Shown in pieces: positions 8,078 to 16,956 of a stretch of 42,656 bases of DNA (positions are counted from its first letter, which is position 1; every line of letters begins with the position of its first letter). The notes under the pieces are model-generated. The model did not search any database. It worked only from the letters and a program-made list of their open reading frames with translations, and was not told the origin of the DNA. This DNA is from JBFWIW01 sp050253535 (GTDB taxonomy: Bacteria; Bacillota; Clostridia; Oscillospirales; Oscillospiraceae), in the NCBI GenBank assembly GCA_050253535.1, contig JBFWIW010000017.1:1-42656 (forward strand), in the 5' to 3' direction. A program made the translations under genes and the position numbers.

Positions 8078-9394
8078 TCAAAATCCCAGCACACGTTTTG
8101 CTTGTTTAAAGTTACCGCGTGTCGAGCATTCTGTCTTGGATACGAAATTGAAGCCGTCGAAAACCCTGTTTTTGAACTGGCGGTAGCCCTCGCTGTTGAG
8201 GCCGCCTGTCAGATAGATGTCGGGGTTCAGCTTCACGTGCGTTCTGCTGAGGTTTATGAGGTTCACGAGAGGCTCGAATGTTCCGAGGAGCAGTACGAGC
8301 AGCATGTCCTCTCTCGTTGTATCGAGAGTTAAACCTTCAAATGCACCGCGCCTCATTTCAAGGCTGTGGCGGTCGCCCGCGAGATGCGGCGCAAAATGCA
8401 GGAAGGGCTTCGGGTCTTTCTTTATTACGCTCGTTATATAGTCGTTATAGAAGTAACTCTTATCCATCTCGCTGCAGAATATCTGGCGGAACCATTCGAT
8501 CGAGAAGCCTCCCGAGGTTATGGACAGATAGAGCCACTTGCCTTCTTCAACCGAGGTACGAATATAGTAACCGTCGTTCGGAATGGGATGATCCACCGTA
8601 ACGTTCATTATCTCGCTGCTGCCTGCAATGTTCATGATGTCGCCGGAATTGACGGCGCCCGCTCCGAAGGAGGCGGCGGAACTGTCGTTCGAACCGGTGA
8701 TGACGGGAAGCCCCTGCTTTAAACCGGTGTCCTTTGCCACGCGCTCGGTGAGATATCCGGACATCGAGAGCGTCGGTCGGATGTCCGGGAGCTTGTTTAT
8801 GTCTATGCCTGTCCCATGGCAGAGCTCCTCCGACCAGCCGCCGACCTTCAGCGTCTCATACAATCCGGTGAAGGAGGCATTTGTAGGCTCTATAAGCCAC
8901 TCGCCCGTAAATCTGCGGTGCATAAAGGTATTGAGGTGCCCGAATTTATACGTTTTTTTATATATTTCCGGATATTCATCTTTTATCCACATCATACTTG
9001 TACAGGAGATACCGCCGGCAAACGGGAGGTTTCCGTTGATCCTGTGGAATGTCTCTTTGCCGACATTTTTGACCGCGCGCTCCGACTGCGCGTAACTGCG
9101 GCGGTCGATGTGCAGTATCGCGGGATAGAGCGGATTTCCTTCGCTGTCGAGCGCTATAAGGCATGGTGAAAATACGCAGAAAGCCATTCCCCCGACGGAG
9201 GCTCTTTCCTCGGGTGTGAGCTGACCACAGGCTTTTACAAACGCGTTATAAATGCGTTCCGCCTCGATCTGGAGTTTCATATCGTCCGCTTCATATGGAT
9301 ACTCGACTTTGACAGCGCGCAGAAAATCACCCTTTTCGTCTATCAGGGTCATTTTAAGCGAGGAAGTCCCAAAGTCAACTGATAAAATATTCAT
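8078..9394 (-). CDS. FGGY-family carbohydrate kinase
   Basis: This cytoplasmic sugar kinase would phosphorylate a pentose, pentulose or related polyol with ATP. The N-terminal phosphate-1 motif DFGTSS lies at 7-12, and D237 in TGSNDSSA occupies the catalytic-base position of the FGGY fold. ITSGGFSIEWF and LTGGLNSEGYRQ resemble the C-terminal ATP-binding segment. At 438 residues it is shorter than the adjacent xylulokinase (491) and clearly a different subgroup, so a separate substrate is likely. The ATG at 9394 has AAAGGGAGA upstream. It is first in an operon of three genes driven by a good promoter at 9465-9494. The substrate is unknown. Confidence 0.88.
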   Translation of the reverse strand: MNILSVDFGTSSLKMTLIDEKGDFLRAVKVEYPYEADDMKLQIEAERIYNAFVKACGQLTPEERASVGGMAFCVFSPCLIALDSEGNPLYPAILHIDRRSYAQSERAVKNVGKETFHRINGNLPFAGGISCTSMMWIKDEYPEIYKKTYKFGHLNTFMHRRFTGEWLIEPTNASFTGLYETLKVGGWSEELCHGTGIDINKLPDIRPTLSMSGYLTERVAKDTGLKQGLPVITGSNDSSAASFGAGAVNSGDIMNIAGSSEIMNVTVDHPIPNDGYYIRTSVEEGKWLYLSITSGGFSIEWFRQIFCSEMDKSYFYNDYITSVIKKDPKPFLHFAPHLAGDRHSLEMRRGAFEGLTLDTTREDMLLVLLLGTFEPLVNLINLSRTHVKLNPDIYLTGGLNSEGYRQFKNRVFDGFNFVSKTECSTRGNFKQAKRVLGF

Positions 9395-9464
9395 CTGCCG
9401 GTCTCCCTTTATTATATTGTAAGTCTCACAAAATAACTAAATGAGCCATATAAAACCAATAACG

Positions 9465-9494
9465 ATTATACTCTACCACTCTTGTTATTGTCAA
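9465..9494 (-). promoter_or_regulatory. Sigma-A-type promoter of the FGGY kinase operon
   Basis: On - the sequence reads TTGACA (9494-9489), an 18-base spacer and TATAAT (9470-9465), both perfect consensus hexamers. Transcription would start about 65 bases before the kinase ATG. Upstream at about 9502-9520 an imperfect palindrome (tatata...tata around ccagt) could be a regulator site. Confidence 0.85.
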
Positions 9495-9570
9495 GCACAA
9501 CCTGTATATACCAGTGTATATGAAATTTTATAGATAACAACTATGATTTTGTTGCTTTGACCTGCCCGCA

Positions 9571-9603
9571 AAAACAAAAACCGCCTTCAAACAAGGCGGT
9601 TTT
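9571..9603 (-). terminator. Rho-independent terminator of xylB
   Basis: An 11-bp stem (9577-9587 with 9593-9603) on - is followed by a T-rich tail (tttttgttttt). It lies just after the xylulokinase stop and keeps xylB transcription out of the next operon. Confidence 0.9.
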
Positions 9604-9609
9604 AGAATT

Positions 9610-11085
9610 TTACTCTATCTCCGGAAATAATTCTTTTACCGCCGGATATATCTTCGTGAATTTGTGGTACCGCTCCTCATACCGCGCGGCGATCGCGGGA
9701 TCCGGCGAGACGGTATCCGTTACGCGGACAAATTTTTCTGCTATCGCCTGTACGCTCGGATACTCGCCGCATGCAACGGCAGCAAGCATTGCCCCGCCGT
9801 AGCCCGGGCCTTCCTCAGCCTCTATGATATCGATGTCAACGTTAAGCACGTTCGCAAATATCTTCCGCCACAGCGGGCTCTTTGCCCCGCCGCCGCATAT
9901 CTTGCTGCGTTTTATATCTATTCCCAGTGACTTTGCCACCTCGAGTGAGTCGCGCATGGCAAAGGCCACACCTTCAAGGACTGCCTGCGTCATATCCGTA
10001 CGGCTACTGTCCATCGAAAGGCCTATGAAAACGCCTCGCGCGGCGGGGTCGTTGTGTGGAGAGCGTTCACCCATGAGGTACGGCAGAAAATAGACGTTGT
10101 TATTGCCGAGCATGTCATCCATTATGGCGCTCTGCTCTATTCCGTATGCCCTCGTGCCAATAATCCCATCCATCCACCATTTGTTGCATGACGCGGCGGA
10201 GAGCATGCAGCCCATGAGGTGATAGTTCCCGTCGGCGTGCGCGAAGGCGTGCAGGGCGTTATTTTTGTCCACTCCGAACTTCTCGCTGGATATAAATATG
10301 GTCCCGGAGGTGCCGAGCGATATGTTACACCGCCCGTCGCCCACTGTTCCGGTGCCGACGGCGGCAGCCGCGTTGTCGCCCGCTCCGGCGGCTATTTTTA
10401 CACTGTTCGGCAGACCAAGAGCGGAGGCCCTTTCTCCCGTCAGCGTACCGACGGCCTCGCTGCTCTCGAAGACCTTCGCCATCTGCTCCTCCCGCACGCC
10501 GCAGATGTCGAGCATTTCCCTCGACCAGCACTTGTGCTCAACGTCGAACATCAGCATACCCGAAGCGTCCGATACGTCGGTACAGTGCACGCCGGAGAGC
10601 TTATATGCGATATAGTCTTTAGGCAGCATGATCTTTTTGATCTTCGCGAAACTATCCGGCTCGTTTCTTCTCATCCAAAGGAGTTTCGGCGCGGTGAAGC
10701 CGGCGAACGCAATGTTCGCTGTGAGCGCGGAGAGCTTTTCTTTTCCGATAAAGGAATTGAGATACTCAGTTTCTTTAAAGGTGCGCCCGTCGTTCCAAAG
10801 TATCGCAGGACGGATTACGCTGTCGTCTTCATCGAGGATGACCAGTCCGTGCATCTGCCCGCCAATGCCAATACCAGCAACTGCACTTTTATCGCATTCT
10901 TCCGTAAGCTCCCTAATACCCGTTATCGTCTCTCTAAGCCAGTCTTCCGGGTCTTGCTCCGACCAGCCTGAGTACGGGAAGGAAATCGGGTATTCGCGGT
11001 TGACTATTTTCCTAATTTTTCCGTCCGAGTCCATGAGAAGGAGCTTGACGGCGGATGTCCCCAGATCTATGCCTATATAGAGCAT
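9610..11085 (-). CDS. xylB: Xylulokinase
   Basis: This converts D-xylulose and ATP to D-xylulose 5-phosphate for the pentose phosphate pathway. The 491 residues match XylB. Motifs include DLGTS (7-11), GIGIGGQMHG (71-80; the MHG sugar-contact motif), the catalytic base D237 in GAGDNAAAA, and CGGGAKSPLWRKIFANVL, the family's ATP-binding segment. A strong AAGGAGGAAG site precedes the ATG at 11085. It stands alone between a terminator at 9571-9603 and the structured region at 11160-11270. No xylose isomerase is present in the window. A closely related pentulokinase specificity cannot be excluded. Confidence 0.9.
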   Translation of the reverse strand: MLYIGIDLGTSAVKLLLMDSDGKIRKIVNREYPISFPYSGWSEQDPEDWLRETITGIRELTEECDKSAVAGIGIGGQMHGLVILDEDDSVIRPAILWNDGRTFKETEYLNSFIGKEKLSALTANIAFAGFTAPKLLWMRRNEPDSFAKIKKIMLPKDYIAYKLSGVHCTDVSDASGMLMFDVEHKCWSREMLDICGVREEQMAKVFESSEAVGTLTGERASALGLPNSVKIAAGAGDNAAAAVGTGTVGDGRCNISLGTSGTIFISSEKFGVDKNNALHAFAHADGNYHLMGCMLSAASCNKWWMDGIIGTRAYGIEQSAIMDDMLGNNNVYFLPYLMGERSPHNDPAARGVFIGLSMDSSRTDMTQAVLEGVAFAMRDSLEVAKSLGIDIKRSKICGGGAKSPLWRKIFANVLNVDIDIIEAEEGPGYGGAMLAAVACGEYPSVQAIAEKFVRVTDTVSPDPAIAARYEERYHKFTKIYPAVKELFPEIE

Positions 11086-11159
11086 AATACTTCCTCCTTC
11101 GCGGGGGCGCTTTTCACCTCCGCTAAAATTAAAAGCAATTCAAGAAGTAAAGGCCTCGC

Positions 11160-11270
11160 AGAGTTTCCGCCATGCATGGCGGAAATAAAATATAATCCGT
11201 TATTTCCAGCGACATACGCGGCGGAAATAAGACTTTGCATGAAGTCTTCGGCTGAGAATCCTTCATGCAA
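11160..11270. promoter_or_regulatory. Nested palindromes and alternative hairpins between xylB and glmS
   Basis: A perfect 22-bp palindrome spans 11164-11185 (half-site tttccgccatg). The block ggaaataa occurs at 11181-11188 and again at 11223-11230, and its complement ttatttcc at 11200-11207, so different pairings exclude one another. A further perfect 10-bp stem pairs 11235-11244 with 11261-11270. This is the leader of xylB on -, so it may be an operator or an RNA switch, or part of the glmS 3' end. No protein binding site family is recognised. Confidence 0.5.
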
Positions 11271-11304
11271 TCCCATTGTCGGAGAAGCCCGAGGGGCTGT
11301 GTTT

Positions 11305-13134
11305 TTATTCGACCGTGACGGATTTGGCTAAATTTCTCGGTTTGTCTATACTGCACCCGCGCATCAGCGAGATATAATATGCGAAAAGCTGCATCGGCAC
11401 AACTGCGAGCGACGGCAGAAGAAGCTCGTGGATATCCGGTATTGTTATGATATTGTCGGCGATGTGCTTAACTGACCCTAATTTGCTCTCGGTGGTGATG
11501 GCCAGGATGTTGGCCCCGCGCGAACGCACTTCTTCGGCATTCGAGAGCGTCTTTTCTATAAGCCTCTCGTATGTCGCAACGGTGACAACAAGCGTCCCGT
11601 CCTCAATCAGGGAAATCGTGCCGTGTTTGAGCTCCCCGGCGGCATAGGCTTCCGAATGTATGTAGGAAATCTCCTTGAGCTTGAGCGACCCTTCCAGCGA
11701 AAGGGCGTAATCTATGTTCCGCCCGATAAAGAATACATCCTCGTTGTTGAAGTAGATTGACGCGAGATACTGTATATTCTCCTTTTCGGTGAGTATCTTT
11801 TCAAGCTTCGCGGGCAATTCAATGAGTCCTGATATTATAGCGTCATACCCAGTTTTTGTGACCGTTCCGCGTGCCTCGGCGAGATAGAGGGCGATTAGAT
11901 AGGTTATGGCTAGCTGTGTGCTGTAGGCTTTCGTCGTGGCAACGGCTATTTCCGGCCCAGCCCAGGTGTAAAGGACATCGTCCGACTCTTTGGCTATCGT
12001 GCTGCCGACGACATTTACTATTGAGAGTACCCGCGCGCCCAGTCTTTTAGCCTCGCGCAGAGCGGCGATCGTATCCGCAGTCGTACCGGACTGGCTTATA
12101 CATATGACGAGGGTACGGTCATCCACAAGGGGCGCCGAGTAGCGGAACTCGGAGGCAAGCGCCACCTCGACCGGCAGGCGCGTGAGCTTTTCGATATTGT
12201 ACTTCGCCACGACGGCGACATGATAGGACGAACCACAGGCTACAATATAGAGCTTGTTCAGACCTTTTATATATTCGGGGCTGAGTTTTATGTCGTCAAG
12301 GACCACTTTTCCACCCTTAATTCTCGGAGATATGGTCTTGCGAACCGCCTCGGGCTGTTCCATAATTTCCTTGAACATGAAGTGCTCATATCCGCCCTTT
12401 TCAGCAGCAGATACGTCCCAGTCGACGTGTGTGAGTTCTTTCTCTATGGGGTCTAGTTCCGAATTATACAGCCTGACGGCATCCTCGGTAAGAACCGCGA
12501 GTTCTCCATCATCCAGATAATACACATCGCGCGTGTATTTAAGTATCGCCGTGACGTCAGACGCCATAAAGCTGCAACCGTCGCCCACCCCGACGATTAA
12601 TGGACTCTCTCGACGTGTCGCGATGAGCGTTCCGGGGCAGTCCTCACAGATTATGCCGAGGGCGTAGGAACCCTCCATACGGCGCGTAGCTTCAGCAACG
12701 GCCTTTAATATGTCGCCGTCGTAAAAATACTCTATGAGGTTTACGGCAACTTCGGTATCCGTCTCGGACCTGAATTCAAATCCCTTTGAGACGAGCATCT
12801 CGCGGAGCTTTACATAATTTTCTATTATACCGTTATGTACTCCGGCTATTCTCCCGCTCCAGCTCACATGAGGGTGGGAGTTTAAATCCGAAGGCTGCCC
12901 GTGAGTCGCCCAGCGCGTATGTCCCAGGCCGATATTGCCCTTTATGGCGCGCCCGCTGTCCGTCATCTCGTCAAGCGCCTTTACATATCCCTTTGTCTTG
13001 GCGACGTGCAGAGCACCGCCCGACGAGACGACGACGCCCGAAGAGTCATAACCTCTGTATTCCAGTCTGTGGAGTCCTTCGAGGAGTATTGGGGCGGCTT
13101 CCTCACGCCCGACATATCCAACTATTCCGCACAT
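11305..13134 (-). CDS. glmS: Glutamine--fructose-6-phosphate aminotransferase (isomerizing)
   Basis: GlmS makes glucosamine 6-phosphate from fructose 6-phosphate and glutamine, the first step of amino-sugar and peptidoglycan precursor synthesis. The N-terminal Ntn glutaminase domain begins MCGIVGYVG with the nucleophile Cys2 exposed after Met removal, followed by EYRGYDSSG. Two SIS isomerase domains follow (CGSSYHVA and SQSGTTADT in the first), and the chain ends with DKPRNLAKSVTVE, the classic GlmS C-terminus. The 609 residues are normal. TGGAGGTG precedes the ATG. The upstream 130 bases are too short and lack recognisable conserved cores for a glmS ribozyme, so this copy seems to be controlled otherwise. 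Confidence 0.97.
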   Translation of the reverse strand: MCGIVGYVGREEAAPILLEGLHRLEYRGYDSSGVVVSSGGALHVAKTKGYVKALDEMTDSGRAIKGNIGLGHTRWATHGQPSDLNSHPHVSWSGRIAGVHNGIIENYVKLREMLVSKGFEFRSETDTEVAVNLIEYFYDGDILKAVAEATRRMEGSYALGIICEDCPGTLIATRRESPLIVGVGDGCSFMASDVTAILKYTRDVYYLDDGELAVLTEDAVRLYNSELDPIEKELTHVDWDVSAAEKGGYEHFMFKEIMEQPEAVRKTISPRIKGGKVVLDDIKLSPEYIKGLNKLYIVACGSSYHVAVVAKYNIEKLTRLPVEVALASEFRYSAPLVDDRTLVICISQSGTTADTIAALREAKRLGARVLSIVNVVGSTIAKESDDVLYTWAGPEIAVATTKAYSTQLAITYLIALYLAEARGTVTKTGYDAIISGLIELPAKLEKILTEKENIQYLASIYFNNEDVFFIGRNIDYALSLEGSLKLKEISYIHSEAYAAGELKHGTISLIEDGTLVVTVATYERLIEKTLSNAEEVRSRGANILAITTESKLGSVKHIADNIITIPDIHELLLPSLAVVPMQLFAYYISLMRGCSIDKPRNLAKSVTVE

Positions 13135-13159
13135 ATTTACACCTCCATATGTGGTAATT

Positions 13160-13187
13160 CTTATACAGCTCTGTTTTCAGTGCCCAA
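13160..13187 (-). promoter_or_regulatory. Possible glmS promoter
   Basis: On - TTGGGC (13187-13182), a 16-base spacer and TATAAG (13165-13160) lie 25-50 bases before the glmS start. The match is moderate, and cotranscription from dapL is an alternative. Confidence 0.35.
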
Positions 13188-13214
13188 ATCCCAGCAGCAC
13201 GATTCAAGATTTCA

Positions 13215-13241
13215 GCATCCGCCCCGGAAGGGAGCGGATGC
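13215..13241 (-). terminator. Hairpin between dapL and glmS
   Basis: An approximately 11-bp GC-rich stem (gcatccgc / gcggatgc core) with a short loop follows the dapL stop. There is no T run after it on -, so it may be a weak terminator or an mRNA-stabilising stem. Confidence 0.5.
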
Positions 13242-13264
13242 CGGTGAACAGATTATAATATAAT

Positions 13265-14479
13265 TTATAATACGCTTTTTATCCTGTCTACGGCGGCCAT
13301 AGTGTTCTCCATGCTTCCAAACGCGGTCAGGCGGATAAATCCCTCGCCATTCGGGCCAAAACCCGCTCCCGGAGTAGTTACCACGCACGCCTCCCTTAAA
13401 AGCTTTTCAAAAAAGTCCCACGAGCCGATGCCAGCCGGCGTCTTAAACCAGATATACGGCGCATTCTTGCCGCCGTACACGGTGAGGCCAACTTCACTAA
13501 GACCGGTCTTTATTATTTTCGCATTATTGAGGTAATACCCTATAGTCTCGATTATCTGTCGTCTTCCTGTTTCGGTATAGACTGCCTCAGCCGCACGCTG
13601 AACGACATAGGGTACACCGTTGAACTTGGTACATTGACGACGGTTCCACATGGCGTTTAATGACGCGCCGCCACGCCGGAGCTTTTTAGATATGACCGTA
13701 TATGCGCAGCGTGTCCCCGTGAAGCCGGCTGTTTTGGAAAAACTCCTGAACTCAATTGCACAGGTTTCGGCACCCTCGATCTCAAATATGCTGTGCGGAA
13801 TTGCGGGGTCCGTTATGAACGCCTCATATGCCGAGTCGTATAGGATAATCGAACCGTTATTGTTCGCGTAATCGACCCAGACCTTAAGCTGCTCCTTTGT
13901 TGCGGCCGTACCGGTCGGATTATTAGGCGAACAGATATAAATGATATCCGGAACGCTCTCTGGAAGTGACGGGAAAAACCCGTTCCTTTCCGTGCAGGGG
14001 AGGTAAATGAGGTTTGACCATTTCCCGTCTGCTCCGAACTCTCCGGCTCTGCCGGCCATGGCGTTCGTGTCTACGTATACAGGGTAAACGGGGTCGCACA
14101 CCGCCACTGTGTTATCGACCGAGAAAATGTCGCCGATATTACCGCAGTCGCTCTTGGCCCCGTCGGAGATAAAAATCTCGGAGGCGTCGATATCGACACC
14201 GCGCGATCTGTAATCGAAATCGGCTATGCGTTCCCGGAGAAAATCATAACCTATCTCATCGCAATAACCTCTGAAGGTCTCTATGGAACCCATCTCGTCG
14301 GCAGCTTTGTGCATAGCTTCTATAACGGCCGGGGCGAGAGGCCTGGTCACGTCGCCTATGCCGAGCTTAATAAGCGGCATAGGCGGGTTTTCCGCCTGAT
14401 ACACTTTAACGCGGCGCGCTATTTCCGGAAACAGATATCCGCCCGGGAGCTTCAAAAAGTTGTTGTTTATCTTTACCAT
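13265..14479 (-). CDS. dapL: LL-diaminopimelate aminotransferase
   Basis: DapL converts tetrahydrodipicolinate directly to LL-diaminopimelate with glutamate, the one-step aminotransferase route to lysine and peptidoglycan. The PLP lysine lies in RSFSKTAGFTG, and CSPNNPTGT and YDSAYEAF are fold-type I hallmarks. I choose the ATG at 14479, giving 404 residues starting MVKINNNFLKLPGGYLF, the standard DapL N-terminus, with AGGAG six bases ahead. An earlier in-frame start 51 bases upstream lacks a ribosome binding site and family support. It follows dapF, its pathway partner, by 102 bases with no terminator, so the two are likely one transcript. Confidence 0.96.
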   Translation of the reverse strand: MVKINNNFLKLPGGYLFPEIARRVKVYQAENPPMPLIKLGIGDVTRPLAPAVIEAMHKAADEMGSIETFRGYCDEIGYDFLRERIADFDYRSRGVDIDASEIFISDGAKSDCGNIGDIFSVDNTVAVCDPVYPVYVDTNAMAGRAGEFGADGKWSNLIYLPCTERNGFFPSLPESVPDIIYICSPNNPTGTAATKEQLKVWVDYANNNGSIILYDSAYEAFITDPAIPHSIFEIEGAETCAIEFRSFSKTAGFTGTRCAYTVISKKLRRGGASLNAMWNRRQCTKFNGVPYVVQRAAEAVYTETGRRQIIETIGYYLNNAKIIKTGLSEVGLTVYGGKNAPYIWFKTPAGIGSWDFFEKLLREACVVTTPGAGFGPNGEGFIRLTAFGSMENTMAAVDRIKSVL

Positions 14480-14581
14480 ATCTACTCCTATCCTGCCTTC
14501 CCGAAAATACGCTTTCAAAAAAGGCTCCAATTAAGTCTCCAGCAAAAAGCACTCTGCCCGGATAATATCTAGCCAAGCGCT

Positions 14582-15421
14582 TTATAAACCGGTGATTTCC
14601 CCTTCAAAAACCGTCTCGGCGGGGCCCGTCATATATACTCTGTTGTCCTTTTCGCTCCAGTCGATGTCGAGCTCCCCACCCCTGAGGATGACTGTCGCAT
14701 GCCTCTTGCTTTTTCCCAAAAGCGCAGATGCGACGAGCGTCGCACAGGAGCCGGTGCCGCAGGCGAGAGTCTCTCCGCTTCCGCGCTCCCACACGCGCAT
14801 ACGCAGATGTTTGTCGTCAATGATCTGAACGAACTCGATATTCGCGCGTTTCGGGAACACCGGATGATTTTCGAGCCTGGGTCCTATTTTCTCTATATCG
14901 ACAGCCTCAACGTCGTCCACATAGGTAACGGCGTGTGGGTTTCCCACCGAGACCGCCGTGAGATTCCATATCCTGCCGTCCACATTTACCGGAACATCTA
15001 TAAACCTCGGCAGATCGGAGGCAACAGGTACTGCTTTCGATTCAATCCTCGGCTCGCCCATGTCGACCCGTACTGCTCTTACCGCGCCGTCCTCGATATT
15101 CAGGTGCAGAACCTTTATGCCGTCCAACGTCTCGACCGTCACAGGGTTTTTTTGAGTCATTCCGCGGTCAAAAACATATTTCCCCACGCAGCGGATGGCG
15201 TTTCCACACATATCGCCCTCGCTTCCGTCCATGCTGTTGAACATACGCATTCTGAAGTCGGCGATATCCGACGGACAGATGAGGATAAGTCCGTCCCCCC
15301 CGATTCCAAAGTGCCTGTCTGATAACTTTTTAGAAAGAGAGCATGGGTCATCAACTTTTTCCTCAAAGCAGTTTACATAGATATAGTCGTTTCCCGCGCC
15401 TTGCATTTTTGTAAATTTCAT
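14582..15421 (-). CDS. dapF: Diaminopimelate epimerase
   Basis: DapF epimerises LL- to meso-diaminopimelate, the step after DapL. The two catalytic cysteines are visible in DMCGNAIRC and ACGTGSCA, and MKFTKMQGAGNDYIYVN is a standard N-terminus. The ATG at 15421 has a strong AGGAGG site and gives 279 residues, normal for DapF. A longer frame reaching 15517 adds 32 residues without support. It lies 120 bases after purF and before dapL on the same strand. Confidence 0.97.
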   Translation of the reverse strand: MKFTKMQGAGNDYIYVNCFEEKVDDPCSLSKKLSDRHFGIGGDGLILICPSDIADFRMRMFNSMDGSEGDMCGNAIRCVGKYVFDRGMTQKNPVTVETLDGIKVLHLNIEDGAVRAVRVDMGEPRIESKAVPVASDLPRFIDVPVNVDGRIWNLTAVSVGNPHAVTYVDDVEAVDIEKIGPRLENHPVFPKRANIEFVQIIDDKHLRMRVWERGSGETLACGTGSCATLVASALLGKSKRHATVILRGGELDIDWSEKDNRVYMTGPAETVFEGEITGL

Positions 15422-15541
15422 ATAACCTCCTATACTCCCCGGCGTACAAATTGTTATATAGGCCTCCCCCGCACGGGAGGTTATTGCGCACCAGTTCCTA
15501 TTACCGCTATGCTGCAAATTTATATCAAAGGATCGAATTTT

Positions 15542-16918
15542 TTATACCAATCCATCCTCAATGTCAACTGGATACTTTTCAGTGAAACAGCCGTCACAGA
15601 AACCGCATTTGCATTCCGGCGCTATCTTATGGAGGTTCTCTATGCTTAGAAATCCAATACTGTCCGCCCCTATAATCTTACGCATCTCCTCATCCGTATA
15701 TCTGTTGGCGAAGAGCTCTTCCTTGGACGGAATGTCCGTTCCAAATTTGCAGGTGCCTATGAAGCGCGGCGCTGAGGAGAGCATGTGTATCTCCTTTGCT
15801 CCCGCTTCCCTGAGGAGCTTTATTATCTGGCCGGAAGTCGTGCCTCTCACGATGGAGTCGTCTATCATAATCACGCGCTTTCCCGAGACGGTCGCTCGCA
15901 GCGGGTTTAATTTCAGCTTAACCGCTCTTTCGCGGCTCCCCTGTCCCGGTTTAATGAAAGTCCTGCCGACATAGCGATTTTTTACAAAGCCATCGTTATA
16001 TGGTATGCCGGACTCCATTGCATAGCCCTTCGCGGCTATGAGCCCCGAATCGGGTACCCCAACTACGACGTCCCCCTCAATCGGATATTCTCGGGCGAGA
16101 CATCTGCCCGCGAGAATGCGCGCGTCATGCACGCTCTGCCCGTCGATAATACTGTCCGGCCTGGCAAAATAGATATACTCGAATATGCACAGACTCGATT
16201 TGCCCCCGCAGTTGTCGCGTATGCTGGAGACTACGCCGTCCTCCACACAGACCACTTCGCCGGGATCGAGGTCTCGCTCGAATTTCGCACCTACGCTGTC
16301 AAGCGCGCAGCTCTCAGATGCGAAAATAACCGCATTTCCTCGCCTGCCCATGCAGAGCGGCCTAAACCCCCATGGGTCACGGGCCGCTATCAGCTTTCTG
16401 GATGACATTACGACGAGCGAATAGGCCCCGTAGAGCTGCGCCATTGCGCGGTTAACTGCCTCCTCGACGCTGCCGCAGCGAAGTCTCTCCTGAGCTATGA
16501 TGTATGCTATGACTTCTGAATCCGTTGTAGTGTGGAATATCGCACCCTTATATTCATATTCCCTCTTTATGCGTTCGATGTTCACAAGGTTACCGTTGTG
16601 TGCCACCGCGAGCGAACCCTTTACGTATTTGAGCGTTAGCGGCTGCGCGTTCTCGCGGCGGGAACCACCCGTCGTTGAGTAGCGGACATGCCCTATAGCC
16701 ATCACGCCACCCAATTCATCGAGCATTTTTTCGGAAAACGTATCGCCGACAAGTCCTGCGTCCTTGTAACAGGTGAGCTCAAGGTCGTTTACAGCAGCTA
16801 TGCCGCAGGCTTCCTGTCCGCGGTGCTGGAGAGCGTATAGCCCATAGTAGGTGCTTCTGGCACACTCGCCCGCCTTGTCGTATATTCCGAAAATTCCGCA
16901 TTCCTCATGTATGGCCAT
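15542..16918 (-). CDS. purF: Amidophosphoribosyltransferase
   Basis: PurF makes 5-phosphoribosylamine from PRPP and glutamine, the committed step of purine synthesis. After the short propeptide MAIHEE comes the catalytic Cys of the Ntn glutaminase domain (ECGIFGIYDKAG). The PRPP motif is VIMIDDSIVRGTTS. Candidate cysteines for the 4Fe-4S cluster of the Bacillus-type enzyme are CIFEYIYFAR, CKFG and the CKCGFCDGC tail. I prefer the ATG at 16918 because GGAGGCGG lies just before it; an in-frame ATG at 16933 would place this site inside the gene. The start lies 24 bases from a repeat of the guaA 3' end, evidence that purF once directly followed guaA. Confidence 0.95.
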   Translation of the reverse strand: MAIHEECGIFGIYDKAGECARSTYYGLYALQHRGQEACGIAAVNDLELTCYKDAGLVGDTFSEKMLDELGGVMAIGHVRYSTTGGSRRENAQPLTLKYVKGSLAVAHNGNLVNIERIKREYEYKGAIFHTTTDSEVIAYIIAQERLRCGSVEEAVNRAMAQLYGAYSLVVMSSRKLIAARDPWGFRPLCMGRRGNAVIFASESCALDSVGAKFERDLDPGEVVCVEDGVVSSIRDNCGGKSSLCIFEYIYFARPDSIIDGQSVHDARILAGRCLAREYPIEGDVVVGVPDSGLIAAKGYAMESGIPYNDGFVKNRYVGRTFIKPGQGSRERAVKLKLNPLRATVSGKRVIMIDDSIVRGTTSGQIIKLLREAGAKEIHMLSSAPRFIGTCKFGTDIPSKEELFANRYTDEEMRKIIGADSIGFLSIENLHKIAPECKCGFCDGCFTEKYPVDIEDGLV

Positions 16919-16941
16919 TTCCGCCGCCTCCATTTAATCGT

Positions 16942-16956
16942 TTATCCCCACTCGCC
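16942..16956 (-). repeat. Attachment-site repeat, copy 1 (purF side)
   Basis: ttatccccactcgcc here matches ttattcccactcgcc at 25916-25930 in 14 of 15 bases, and its first 12 bases match the guaA stop region at 29420-29431 in 11 of 12. On the element side (16969-16989) the inverted pair ctaaac / gtttag follows, as at copy 2. On the other side lies the purF ribosome binding site, so this is the distal junction of the integrated DNA. Confidence 0.7.

Noticed and set aside
13135..13264. glmS ribozyme
   Set aside because: The expected core is not visible and the interval is too short. The main hairpin at 13215-13241 fits a dapL 3' end better.
15422..15517. N-terminal extension of dapF
   Set aside because: MKFTKMQGAGNDY is the normal DapF start and has AGGAGG just upstream.
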